Positions 1-11,400 of a DNA stretch of 64,000 nucleotides are shown here, in pieces. Numbering within the stretch: the first letter of the stretch is position 1; each line of letters starts with the position of its first letter. This stretch comes from Myxocyprinus asiaticus (taxonomy: Eukaryota > Chordata > Actinopteri > Cypriniformes > Catostomidae), in the NCBI RefSeq assembly GCF_019703515.2, contig NC_059346.1, positions 51,606,001 through 51,670,000 of the forward strand, given 5' to 3'. A model generated the notes under the pieces. The model searched no databases, was not told where the DNA came from, and worked only from the letters and a program-made list of their open reading frames with translations. A program made the position numbers and the translations under genes.

Positions 1-531
1 GATTTCATGACTATTAACCTGTTGCAAAAGTTATTTTTGTAATACTTATATTACAATAATATCCATATTTTTTAAGTTTTGCTGAAAGCCAGTTTTAGTG
101 AGCATTACAAACTCACATAAGTTACCTATCACATAATTTGCATTACTTATCTAGATACGTCACATCATGATGAAAGAATGGCCTGAGCCGTGAAAAACAC
201 GATCTGTCCTGTAAATAGCTCCCACTGAGCCATTTATGGACTGTGACCCCAGCAGGTTCAGGGAGACATTTACCCTCATAATAACCTCATGTATTCATTT
301 AGTTCCCTAGACTCTCTGGAGTCGCTATAAATGAGGTTCCCCTCAGAGCAGAGACCTTAGCTGCTGATAGGGCATTCAGACTAGCTGTCGAGATTGACAG
401 AGAATGGTGTGTGGTAGGAATCACTGACACAAAAGAAAGTTGTGCTTATAATGATGTCTATCCAAACTTTCTGTGTCTAATACATTTATTTTATTTTTAG
501 ACCTATAGTTAAAACTGTCTTAAAACTGGAT
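1..531. other. Non-coding, no feature seen
   Basis: AT-rich sequence left of the DIRS element. No open frame with recognisable protein similarity and no clear repeat boundary. It is probably intergenic DNA 3' of pde9a. Confidence 0.5.
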
Positions 532-552
532 TTCCCTATCTGTCACTCATTC

Positions 553-711
553 GACGTTGTGTCGATGTAGTGACACTAGGGGTCACTCTTGGGAGCCCCA
601 AATGCCTCTGATTTTGAAAAAAGGCCAATGGAAATTGGCGAGTGGAATTTGCATGCCACTCCCCCCGGACATACGGGTATAAAAGGTGCTGGCTTGCAAC
701 CACTCATTCAG
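553..711. repeat. DIRS left inverted terminal repeat
   Basis: 159 bp that match the reverse complement of 4421-4579 with few mismatches. It begins at GACGTTGTGTCGATGTAG and includes a TATAAAAGG-like stretch near 680, which may be the element's own promoter (inference). Confidence 0.85.
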
Positions 712-912
712 ATTTTCTCTTCGGAGCAGAGCGGTTGCTACTTTCACCTCAAACTGCTGGATCTTAAGGCGCATTTCAGCGGCCTCTCCCCCTCTGCACC
801 TGTGGTGTGCAGAGAACACCCCTGGGCGCTTCGGCAGAACAAAAGAGTATATTCTAAAAAGAGTATATTTTCTAACTAAAAGAGTGGCACTAAAGGAATG
901 TCTTTTTAAAGA

Positions 913-1408
913 TGCCTTTCCGTTCGTGTATTATTCCTGATTGCGGTCATTATCTCTCCGCTTCTGACGGCCACGATCGCGTCTTACGTGTCTGGGCGCT
1001 GCCCACGTGGAGACATCGTTCGTGGATGGGTCATGTCCTCATTGCGAGAATATGACTATGGCAACGTTGCAGTCGCGGCTTTCCTTCATAAGAGGGCAAG
1101 CCACCCCAGCAGCTCCCCACCTCGGTCCTTCTACCTACGGGTATGTGGCCGCGTCAGTTAGCATTGGGGGCGATTTGGGGACTTCAGTGGGGGCACCTTC
1201 GCCGGGTAACCCCCCACGGACCTCCTATTCCTCAGCATGCTCACTTGCCCTGATCGGGCTCACGGATGAGACCGCCGGCTTGTCTCAGGGCAAGTTCGAC
1301 CTCTTATTCGGAGCCCGGGAAGACGATGAGCTCTCGATCGCAGCATCGGAGAGTGGGTTCGTCCAGTCTGACGCGGAGGCTTCGGCTCGCGCACAGTCGG
1401 TGCTGTGA
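913..1408 (+). pseudogene. DIRS gag-like ORF, frameshifted
   Basis: A start at 913 opens a short frame whose first residues carry the Cys/His-rich N-terminus usual for fish DIRS gag (PDCGHYLSASDGHD). The frame shifts near 1000 and continues at about 1007 with FVDGSCPHCENM, then a Ser/Ala/Gly-rich stretch with an acidic tract (AREDDELSI) and a stop at 1406-1408. Gag of these elements is presumed to bind RNA and form the particle. This copy is shorter than expected because the downstream part, together with the reverse transcriptase, has been deleted. Confidence 0.6.
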
Positions 1409-1410
1409 AT

Positions 1411-2500
1411 GAGCGCGCACAGTCAGTGCTGAACTGTCTGAAGGCGTTCAGACGGAGGACAGTGGTTCCACTGAAACTTTTTCAGAGGCTCCTGGGGCAT
1501 ATGGCATCCTCAGCGGTGGCCACACCGCTTGGGTTGATGCATATGAGACCGCTTCAGACTCGAGTCCCAAGATGGGCATGGTGCCGTGGGACACATCGCG
1601 TGGTCGTCACACCGATCTGTCACCGCCTCTTCAGCCCTTGGACCGACATAGCATTTCTACTGGCAGGGATTCCCCTAGAGCAGGTCTCCAGGCACGTCGT
1701 GGTTACGATGGACGCCTCCAAGATGGGCTGGGGTGCCGTATGCAACGGGCATGCAGTCGCCGGCTCTTGGACTGGCCCACGGCTGTATTGGCACATCAAA
1801 TGCCTCGAGTTGTTGGCAGTACTGCTCGCCCTGCGGAGGCTCCGGCCATTGATCCAGGGCAAGCATGTGTTGGTCCGGACGGACAACACGGCGACGGTAG
1901 CGTACATCAACTGCCAAGGCAGCCTATGCTCCCGTTGCATGTCACAACTCTCCCGCCGTCTCCTCCTCTGGAGTCAGCAGCGCCTCAAGTTGCTGCGAGC
2001 CACTCATATCCCGGGCGACCTAAACACCGCAACGGACATGCTGTCACGACAGGTTACTATCAGGGGAGAGTGGAGACTCCACCCCAGGTGGTCCAGCTGA
2101 TTTGCAGTCGATTCGGTCGAGCACAGGTAGAACTGTTTGTTTCCTGGGAATCCTCCCACTGCTCGCTTTGGTACGCCCTGACCGAGGCACCCCTCAGTAT
2201 AGACACGCTGGCACACAGCTGGCCCCCGGGACTATGCAAATACGCATTTCCCCCAGTGAGCCTACTTGCACAGACCCTGTGCAAGGTCAGGGAGGACGGG
2301 GAGCAGGTCGTCCTAGTAGCACCCTACTGGCCCACCCAGGCATGGTTCTTGGACCTCACGCTCCTCACGAAAGCACCCCCCCCCGGCGAATTCCCCTGAG
2401 GAAGGACCTTCTTTCACAGGGACGGGGCACCATCTGGCACCCACGACCAGACCTCTGGAATATCCACATCTGGCCCTTGGACGGGATGCGGAAGACCTAA
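1411..2500 (+). pseudogene. DIRS RT-connection and RNase H domain, RT core deleted
   Basis: Frame 1 (to 2100) begins in the connection after the reverse transcriptase palm (LLGHMASSAVATPLGLMHMR) and runs into RNase H. Visible are VTMDASKMGWGAV with the first catalytic Asp, the ECL-type Glu segment KCLELLAVLLAL, and VRTDNTATVAYIN with another Asp. Homology then moves to frame 3 (about 2070-2399: QVELFVSWESSHCSLWYAL, VLVAPYWPTQ) and to frame 2 (about 2390-2500: LRKDLLSQGRG, HPRPDLWNIHIWPL). At least two frameshifts are therefore present. The polymerase motifs that should precede it are absent. Confidence 0.8.
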
Positions 2501-2517
2501 GTGGCCTAACACCCACA

Positions 2518-3550
2518 GTGGTAGACACGATCACTCAGGCTAGGGCTCCCTCTACGAGGCGCCTGTATGCCTTGAAGTGGCGTGTGTTCGCTAAGTGGTG
2601 TTCTTCCCGACGCGAAGACCCCCAGAGATGTGCAGTCGGATCGGTGCTTTCCTTCCTGCTGGAGAGGCTGGAGGGGCAGCTGTCCCCCACCACCTTGAAG
2701 GTGTATGTAGCCGCCAATTCGGCACATCACGATGCAGTAGATGGTAAGTATTTGGGGAAGCACGACTTGATCATCAGGTTCCTGAGAGGCGCTAGGAGGT
2801 TGAATCCCTCCAGACTATGCCTCATCCTCTCGTGGGACTTCTCTGTAGTCATTCGGGGTCTACAGGGAGCTCCCTTCGAGCCCCTAGAGTCAGTTGAGCT
2901 TAAGGCACTCTCTTTGAAGACTGCCCTCCTGACTGCGCTCACTTCCATCAAGAGGGTAGGGGACCTGCAGGCATACTCTGTCAGCTAAACGTGCCTGGAG
3001 TTTGGTCTGGGATACTCACATGATCCTGAGACCCCGACCAGGCTATGTGACCAAGGTTCCCACGACCCCATTTAGGGATCAGATGGTGAACCTACAAGTG
3101 CTGCCCCGGGAGGAGACAGACCTAGCCTTGGTGTTGCTGTGTCCAGTGCGTGCTTTACGCATCTATTTGGATCGCACGCAGAGCTTTAGAAGTTCCGAGC
3201 AGCTCTTTGTCTGCTTTGGCGGACAGCGGAAAGGGAGCGCTGTCTCCAAACAGAGGATCGCCCACTGGGTCATTGACGCCATCGTGATGGCATATCATGC
3301 TCAGGACATGCCGCCCCCTGTGGGGCTACGAGCCCACTCTACTAGGAGTGTGGCAGCCTCCTGGGCCCTGACCAATGGCGCCTCTTTGGTAGACATCTGC
3401 AGAGCAGCGGGTTGGGCAACACCCAACTCCTTTGCGAGGTTCTATAATCTCCGGGTTGAGCCGGTCTCATCCCGTGTGGTACGAGCAGGTAAGTTCCGGG
3501 ACAGCTGGCCAGGTGTACCGCTTGCGCATAGTGCCTTTCCCCTCACATGA
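2518..3550 (+). pseudogene. DIRS tyrosine recombinase, broken by one stop and one frameshift
   Basis: The recombinase that replaces integrase in DIRS elements. The N-terminal SAM-like core-binding region is at 2518-2988 (TQARAPSTRRLYALKW; LSFLLERLEG), ending with the first catalytic Arg in IKRVGDLQA and an in-frame stop at 2986-2988. Homology continues after the stop and shifts to frame 2 near 3010. The catalytic domain there shows HSTR (the H-x-x-R box, near 3333) and the nucleophile region NSFARFYNL near 3430-3455. The R-H-R-Y set is therefore visible but split over two frames, so the copy is very unlikely to make active enzyme. Confidence 0.85.
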
Positions 3551-4242
3551 GGTGAAGACGTGCGCTTTTGACTCCCAGTCATGTTCACAAGTTGTGATCC
3601 CTGGATGATTTTCCTCCTTAGCCCTGTGGCAGACGAGTTTGCGGAGAAACTCGCTGCCGGCCCAGTACATGTGCTAACTAAGCCCTGTACTGGGGTAGGT
3701 GCTCCACATGCGCTGTTTCCCTATAGGTGACCCCATGTGATATATCTTCTGCTAAATCGTTATCCTGTTGGTAAACTGTGTCTTCCTTGGGCAGAGGTTC
3801 CTCTGCCCCCAGTCACCGTGTTTGTAGAGCTCCTCCCCCTTTGGGTAGGACCTACCATGGGACTTCTCCACATGACATACTTCTGACAAGTAAGACCATG
3901 TGACGTATTTCCACTCAAAATCACCCCCCCCCCCCGGGCGGGTTGTCTTCCCCTTGGGAGTGACACCCCCCCGACGTAGACACTTATGGCCCCCAGCCGG
4001 TAAACAAAATTCCACTCTTTTTGGGGAGAAAAAAGAGGAAAAGAGGCCACGGCTGGGCTAGCCTGTCCCTATTTGTTGGGCAAGTTGACTTGTTCCCAAA
4101 GGACCATTAGACGCTCATAAGAGCGTTGGGGGAGGTTACGTGATGGCCTGGTGCGCTGGCTACGAGGCACACAGAGGTCTGCCCGTCTTGCACCGCCAGT
4201 CCACGTAACACAGTTCAGCTTATTGTGGCATTTCGTATAGGG

Positions 4243-4351
4243 ACCCCTAGTGACACTACATCGACACAACGTCGAGTGAGTGACAGATAGGGAACGTCCT
4301 GGTTACTTTTGTAACCTCCGTTCCCTGATGGAGGGAACGAGACGTTGTGTC
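4243..4351. repeat. DIRS internal complementary region
   Basis: Its first half is complementary to the extreme left end of the element and its second half to the extreme right end, joined head to tail. In DIRS elements this region is thought to template circularisation of the terminal sequences before recombinase-mediated integration. Confidence 0.8.
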
Positions 4352-4420
4352 CCTCTTGCCACAATACTGAACTACCTGCTGAAATGTCCGGGACCTTGTC
4401 TCGACTCCTCAGCACAAAAC

Positions 4421-4579
4421 CTGAATGAGTGGTTGTGAGCCAGCTCCTTTTATACCCGTATGTCCGGGGGGAGTGGCATGCAAATTCCACTCGCCAATTC
4501 CCATTGGCCTTTTTTCAAAATCAGAGGTGTTTGGGGCTACCAAGAGTGACCCCTAGTGTCACTACATCGACACAACGTC
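4421..4579. repeat. DIRS right inverted terminal repeat
   Basis: Inverted partner of 553-711. Outside it, 4580-4625 is unique to the right end and is copied only in the internal complementary region. Confidence 0.85.
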
Positions 4580-4947
4580 TTGTTCCCTCCATCAGGGAAC
4601 GGAGGTTATGAAAGTAACCAGGATGATTTTTCTAAATGCTGTCCTCCAAACAAATACCCCAAAATCATCATATACTTTTGTAATAGCTGTTGGGTAAACA
4701 AGTGAGTGTAATAAAACCACGCTGGCATTCAGTACATTAAGGCAAGTTTTAGCTATTTTATGAAGGAATGTGTTATGAAAATGTGATGGCCAGCCCGGTC
4801 TCCACCATAAAACTGTAGCAAGAAATGTTTCTGGGCTGACGTTCAGAAATTTTTCTTTGCTTCAAACTTCTAATGTCAACTGTTTAATCATACTTTAACT
4901 TCACTGTGTGTTTTAAGTCATTTTAAGTCAGTTTTATTTTATTTTGG

Positions 4948-5295
4948 TAACACTTTGCAATAAGGTTTCATTTGTTAACATTAGCTAGCTAAATTAGTTT
5001 ACATGAACTAACAATAAACAATACTTTTACCACACTTTTACATCTTGGTACATTTTACATATCTTTTACATCTCCAGCATAAACTAATAGATTGTTAAAA
5101 TCAAAAGTTGTATATATTAAAATTAGTTAATGCACTATGAACTAACAAAGATTTTAACAAAAAATTTTATTTTTGTAAACTAACATAAACATAAATTTAT
5201 AAAGATTAATAAATGGTATATATTGTTCATTGTTAGTTCATGATACCTAATACATGAATTAATGTTAATGAATGAAACCTTATTGTAAAGTGTTA
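4948..5295. mobile_element. MITE with TAACACTTTGCAATAAGG ends
   Basis: The left end TAACACTTTGCAATAAGG is matched by the right end ccttattgtaaagtgtta in inverted orientation, with longer inverted homology inside (ATTAGTT/AACTAAT blocks). A second member of the family is at 27126-27406. Non-coding and non-autonomous. Confidence 0.75.
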
Positions 5296-6043
5296 ACTTT
5301 ATTTATTTATTTTTCGTAGAGCTATATTGCATATTTTAGCAGTCAAGGTTCCATATTAAGCAAATAAGGGGATGCAAATGTAGTATTTATTTTCAAAATC
5401 TATCTCCCCCATTATTTTGCAGTTTGTTTTAGGAAAAGCATTTATAATGCTTTTTTATAAATGAATAATTATTACAAAAATCTGCATGTCAGATGGATGA
5501 GAAGATACAAATATGCAAAAATATAATTTTACTGCAATCAAGTTTATCTATATTTACAACTCATTATGAACATCCTTGGAAATATTAAACTATTTCTGAG
5601 GGTTTTATTACTTGTTATGGTGTTTTTGAAATCTAATAATCTGTTCGAAGTCCCCCCTTTCTATATAAACAAAACAGAATGGTGCTTTATTTGCACAGTG
5701 TCTGTGATGAAGACATACAGTATCACACAGTTGTGAGAACACAGACCAGACCTTATTAAGGCATTAGGAAATGGTGTTTTCTTAAGTGAAAAACATTAAA
5801 TTGCTTCCTCCGCTGGCAAATAGTAGAAACATGGAAGCATTAAATCCCTAATCCTGTGAATGATGTCCAGTTCTAGCTGTGTAGTAACTGTCACATACAG
5901 ATGCAATGAAGAAAAGAGAGAAGCACTCATGTCTCACTCACCTGCAGTGGAAATTCAGCACTCAAAAACATGTGTCTCCGACACATCCCCTCAGCTAATT
6001 CTTTTCTTGAAACCTGCCCCTTGCTTTATTTATTGTTTTCTTT

Positions 6044-7221
6044 ACACTGAAAACCCTAATGAGTTGACTTTACTCAGCTGATTGAGTAAACTCGTTCCCT
6101 CAGTTGAATTGAGTAATGGCGTCTCCAAAACTTGTGTAAATAAGTTTACCTAACTTGGTGTTCATATAGAATGAACTTAACTATTTACGTTAAGGTAACT
6201 AGATGCAAGTAGACTAAACCAGAGATTATTTAGCAGAGATAGGCCATTTCTATTAAAATGAATGGGAGAAAATGGAACACCCATAGGCAGCCAACGGTCA
6301 ACGGATGTAGAAAGAAAGTCCCGCCTTAAAGGTAAAAGAGCTAATCACATTTTAGATACAGACATTGCCTGTCAATAAACTCGACAACACGCATGTGCAT
6401 TAGCTATACAAGCAGAGTTTTATTGCGTAATCTGAGGTAAAAAAGTACAATTTAGGATACTAGCTGTGTCAGATTTTACAGCTGATTTGAAATATGCTCT
6501 TTGATTGTAATCTTGACCGACCATTTTGGAGATTTCAGTGTTCCTCCATTCAAGTAGATAGGAGCTGCACTTTCATGACTGGAAATAGCCTCCCGAGAGC
6601 GTCCCAAAGATGGCCGACAGTGGACTGACTCGCTAGACAGACTTTAACTAAACTCAGATTTTCTATTTAAATGTTGTTGTTTATACTTAACAATTTTAAT
6701 TGAATTGGCTTAGATTTAGGTCATACAATAACACAGCTTAAATAATGAAGAATATAACTGATTTCAGGTAAATCATCAAATTAATTTATTTCTCCACTGA
6801 AATGCATAGACACCTGTTCTTCAGTTGCACATGTACAAGAAAAACTGAGATAGTGTTAACAGGGTCCAACTTGACCAAAAGGGACACAGATGGTGACATT
6901 ACATGAAACAACCAGTTACAACAAAATAACATAAATAATACTGCAAAAGAGCTAAAACCTCAATGAAGTCTTTATAATATTTAAATGTTTCCATAAGTTC
7001 CCTTTGACCAAGGAAACATAATTAAATTGTTCAAGCACAAGGGATTATGGTTGTTCCCTACAGCCTCAATTTAGTAAAATCCTAAGTCTATGGATTTTTA
7101 AGAAAAATAAGTTAAAGGAACTTAGATATTTGAGTTATGAGCCCAAAACTTGACATTTTAAGTAATTTTTAGTTAAGACAATATAATTTGACCAGTAATG
7201 ACAACATCAGGGTTTACAGTG
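6044..7221. mobile_element. Possible non-autonomous inverted-repeat element
   Basis: Begins ACACTGaAAACCCT and ends AGGGTTTACAGTG, a short terminal inverted repeat, with no coding capacity between. Boundaries rest only on these short ends. Confidence 0.4.
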
Positions 7222-7995
7222 AGCAGTGGTTTTGTATTCTGGTCTTAAATTAGAATTTTTTGGTGAAATACTCCAGTATCATCATATTTTGTAATTGCAA
7301 TTGGACAAACAAGTGAACACAATAAAACCACACTGGCATACTTTATGATGGGGGTCAACAATGTAAAAAAGGTTGATTTTAACTGAAAGACTGATATGTG
7401 TTCTCAGGACAAGGGTATTTTAGCATTAAATTAGGCAATAACATTGATATATATCAGTGGGCAATAACCATTTCTTTTAAATATTCTCATCCAGATATAC
7501 ATTTTTTATGGCTTGAAAAGCTGATAACTCTCACATTCTTCTCAAATATCATACATCACAATATCAACTTTAAAATATTTCAAGATTAATGTTATTGATT
7601 TCTTCTCATGGTAATATGTTTTCTGAATTAATTACTTATGACATTTTAGTACATTCGATCAATAACTGCTGAATGCTAATGCAATTGTTTAGAATGCAAT
7701 TAAACAGCACTTTGGAAAAATCAGTTTCTGCAAAGCTCACTCAATACTAAGTTAAAAACAATAAATAAAAATGTATAAAACAGTATGTCATAATGCCACT
7801 ATTAACTGTTTATTGGAGTCTAGCCTTTGACCAAAAAAACAAAAAAAAAAACAAAAAAAAAAGAGGGCCAAGCACTCCATTTCAATGCCGCAAACATATC
7901 TGTGAAGAACAATTAGACCACCAAAAGAAACAGTCTGTTATCTTGACCCCTCTCCTGACTACCGGTGTTCTCCTCTTCTGGATGTTCTTCAAGCC

Positions 7996-8097
7996 TCAGT
8001 ACACAGAAGGGGTCCAAAACTCTCCTTCAAAACAGGGTGCTTGGAGAGCCCAAACAGCTCTAGTCCTCAGTTTCAGGAAACTGGGTGCTGGACCAGC
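7996..8097 (-). CDS. pde9a: Candidate last coding exon of pde9a
   Basis: Exon 17 of pde9a ends at a good donor (8488, phase 0), so a further exon is expected. On the minus strand a pyrimidine-rich stretch and CAG acceptor precede 8097. An open frame follows for 33 codons (starting AGPAPSFLKLRTR) to a TGA at 7996-7998, and an AATAAA-type signal lies further on at 7809-7814. The frame shows no clear similarity to the mammalian C-terminus, which is poorly conserved. The alternative is read-through of the 8488 donor to a stop at 8416-8418, adding 23 residues. Confidence 0.3.
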   Translation of the reverse strand, partial: AGPAPSFLKLRTRAVWALQAPCFEGEFWTPSVY

Positions 8098-8487
8098 CTG
8101 AGATTCTTAAAGGAAGAGTACAAGATGATGAAAATGAGGTAGGCCTACTTAGTGGACTCGTAAGAATAGTACTTGAGGAGATTAACTGAGCAATTCATTC
8201 ATACCATAAATGAAGCATGTTGTCTATTTCTTCTTTCCACCTAAAGACATGCTCTCTGTTTTCTTTTTGTGCACCTGAGGGCAAAACCTCAAATTAACCC
8301 AAGGCACAAAATAATAAAAGGCAGAAAAGTATTTTGGTTGATTTGCATTCTTGATACATAAAGTACAAGTATATCATGATTGCAGATGACATAGTTCATA
8401 TATACAGTTACTTATTCACTTTAATGTTTTCATATTAGTTGCATGTGTAAAGCCCCAGGATGTGCTATGAATGGTAAGGCTGATTAC

Positions 8488-11400
8488 CTCTGACATGGCA
8501 TCATCCATCTGCTTTAGCTCTTCATAATGATCACGAGAGTCCCTCAAAGGCTGAACCATGATCTCCTCGATCTGAGGAAAGAGCTGAACACAGACAAGGG
8601 TCTTGATGTTTGATTGCATATTCAAACTCCAATTTAAAATACACAAATGGGTCTGTATTACAGGAATACATACCTTCATGACAGTCTCAAACATTGGGAT
8701 GAGGATGAATTTAATGAAGCCAATCTGTGCCGTTGGTTTGGTGACTTTGTCACGATCCATAAATGGAGCAACAGGAAGACCTTCCGACTTTTCTTGATCA
8801 CTCTGCCATATGAATCCAGCAGTCAAAATATGATTGACAGTACATTACATTATATATTCATGCACATACAACTCCATCTTCAAAGTTCTTACTAAATCTG
8901 TCATCATTTACCATTTACTTACCCTCATGTCATTCAGAATGGTGCTGTGTCAAGCTCTAAAAATAAGCAAAAAGTACCATAACAGTAGTCCATACAACTT
9001 GTCTTCTGAAACGATATGTAAGCGATTTAAATATGCATACACTCAAATAAATAAAAAATAAAATAAAAAATCACGATTTATGCATTTCAATTTCATAACA
9101 AAATTCCATCAAATTGAACTGGGTAATCTTTAACAAAAATAAAATTTTTGCAAAAAAATTACACAATTCAATTAGATGAAATTTAGTTTTTGAAATGGGT
9201 AAATCTTAAAAATAGGCTCAAATAACAAAATAATCAATGACGTTTGGCATCAATAGCTTCATTTACATGTACAACAATACTTTGATTATTGCAATAATCA
9301 GAGTATAAGAAATAATTAGATAAAGTTTACATGATTTGGGCAAACCTCTTCAATCCTGTTTACATGCAGCTTGCAAATACTCTGATTATTCGCTGAGATA
9401 TGTGATGTTTTAATGCTTTTTTATAAATGAATAATTATTACAAAAAGCATCTTGTTGAAAATACGTATCTTTAAATACTCGCCATTGGGAAAATTAGTCC
9501 GTTTGTGAGTCTTTTTGAACGATTTATTAGAAGAACCGGTTTTTAAGTCATTTTAGAGTACACTGGTTGCTCTCTCTCTCTGTTTTTGATTCACTAAAAT
9601 TAATACGTTAATTAGAGTCATTTGTTTTTCGAACTACACTGGTTGCTCTCTGTCTGTTTTTGATGCATGTGGACAGATGATTTTCTTTATTTTATACTTT
9701 GCCTATATTATATTATCCTTGGAATCAGTTATAATCAGCCAAGAAGTTATATTCATATATGCACATAAATGTAATCATTTATCTATTCTTTCATGTCATC
9801 AATGTACTTGATAATATCCAAAATGTATGCAGGGATATTAAGTATTTATTTTTATATAATGTTCAGTGACTATATTTTGTTACTCATAATACCTACATAA
9901 GCGCTAGAATTAGTTATGGTTATGATAAAAAAAACAATAAAAAAAAAAAAAACAGTTTTGTCTTAAATAGTACTGTTCGCACAGTTTTAGGCCTTGAATG
10001 TCATCAAGACTGTCAGATTTCTGTCAGGCCAAAAACATTGAGATGTTCAGTGTTCGTTATAATTTATTTTATTTCATTAATCAAATTTTACCAATAAAAA
10101 ATGTTATTCCTTCTACAAACCATCTGATTTATTAAAGTTATTTCCATCTGTTGGATCATTTTGAATCAGTTTTGATACACTAAAAAGAATCGTTCATAAG
10201 AGTCATTTGTTTGTGAATCGAAATAAACGCACTGGATGTTGTTGTGTTCTGCCCATGAGGACAAGCTCATTAGAAAGACGTGTTTCCTTGCCATAATTTT
10301 GCGGTATATGGTATTTTTATCTCACCAACATTCAACTCAGAATGCAATCAGACATTCACAACTCAGGAAATATTTTTATTTATTTATTTATTTTTGCCGG
10401 GGGGGCTGTAGATTCTGCAGCAGGTGACCACCACTGCTGGAAAACAGTGCAAGAAACTGCTGTTTCACGTGAAGCCGAGAAGTGCAGCTTCTCCTGTTTC
10501 TTGATGTTTTCAAACCTATACTTGAGCGTAACATCATCCGTCTGCAGCACTGGCGCAAGCACACTTTGGTCAGAGTGGAAAAAATGCGATTAAAGCGTTT
10601 ACATGCTTGTATAAAGTGATTAAGATAGGAGTACTACACATATCTTACTGCGATTATCATTACTCTGATTATTTGCATTCGTAATATTGTAATTGCATTA
10701 TTCTGTTTATATGAGCTAAAGTTTAATCACAGTATTGCCTTAATCACACTGTTATCGCATTATGAGGGTGCATGTAAACGGAGCCAATGATGTTAAACCT
10801 GCACAAACAAACGTGAATGAGATTTGAGTGCTATAGCGGAGGAGAAGATTATTAACGAATAACAGGTACATTTTGGTCTTTTTTCAATCAAACCTATTGT
10901 ATGACTTCAAAAGACTTTGAATACAGCGCACAAACCATATGGACTACTTTTATGGTGCGTTTTGTCATTTCTGGAGCTTGACAATCCCTGGTCACCATTC
11001 ACTCACATTGTATAGTACAGAGCAGCATCAACATTCTGCTAAACATCTCCTTTTGTGTTCCACAGAAGATTGTTCTTCTTATGGATTTTGAACAGCATTT
11101 TTGGGTGAATCATCCCTTTAACACATTAATTTTCAATGCACTAGCATGAAATGAATTATTTCGCTCTGGAGATACCTGCATAAAGTACTCCTCCAGTAGA
11201 CAGTCCACCCATGGCTCTGCCACATCAGTAGGTCTGACCTCATTGGAGATGTCACAACACTTGATCAAGACCATCTTCAGCTGCAAAGACATAGAATTGT
11301 GTATACAGTAAAGAGCCAGCATTTAAAACAGTAATAGTTGTTAAACCAGAGGAAAAAGCTAGGAAATGCATACACATTTGACATGCTCCTCATTGGTAAA

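Larger units (their letters stand above)
532..4625 (+). mobile_element. DIRS-type retrotransposon, internally deleted
   Basis: A 4.1 kb element with the architecture of DIRS1-like retrotransposons. It has split inverted terminal repeats (553-711 and 4421-4579) and an internal complementary region (about 4243-4351). The first half of that region is the reverse complement of the left end and the second half that of the right end. Between them on the plus strand are remnants of gag, the RT-RNase H polyprotein and a tyrosine recombinase. The reverse transcriptase core is missing: gag is followed directly by the RT/RNase H connection. Several frameshifts and a stop break the remaining frames. No flanking target duplication is seen, as expected for elements that integrate through a tyrosine recombinase. 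The copy is non-autonomous, but both ends look usable in trans. Outer limits are set by where the internal complementary region stops matching and may be off by a few bases. Confidence 0.9.
4626..7790. other. Intergenic, repeat-bearing
   Basis: No gene seen. Holds a MITE (4948-5295), a longer inverted-repeat element (6044-7221) and a diverged direct repeat of about 70 bp (4657-4727 and 7266-7343). Scattered open frames have no recognisable similarity and no codon bias. Confidence 0.5.

Noticed and set aside
1572..2399. A single 275-codon protein in frame 3
   Set aside because: Only its second half is homologous to the DIRS polyprotein; the first half is the wrong frame of the RNase H region. 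It is a frameshift remnant, not a gene.
7793..8101. 102-codon plus-strand frame near the pde9a 3' end
   Set aside because: Starts in a Lys-rich A tract and overlaps the putative antisense 3' exon/UTR of pde9a. No similarity seen.
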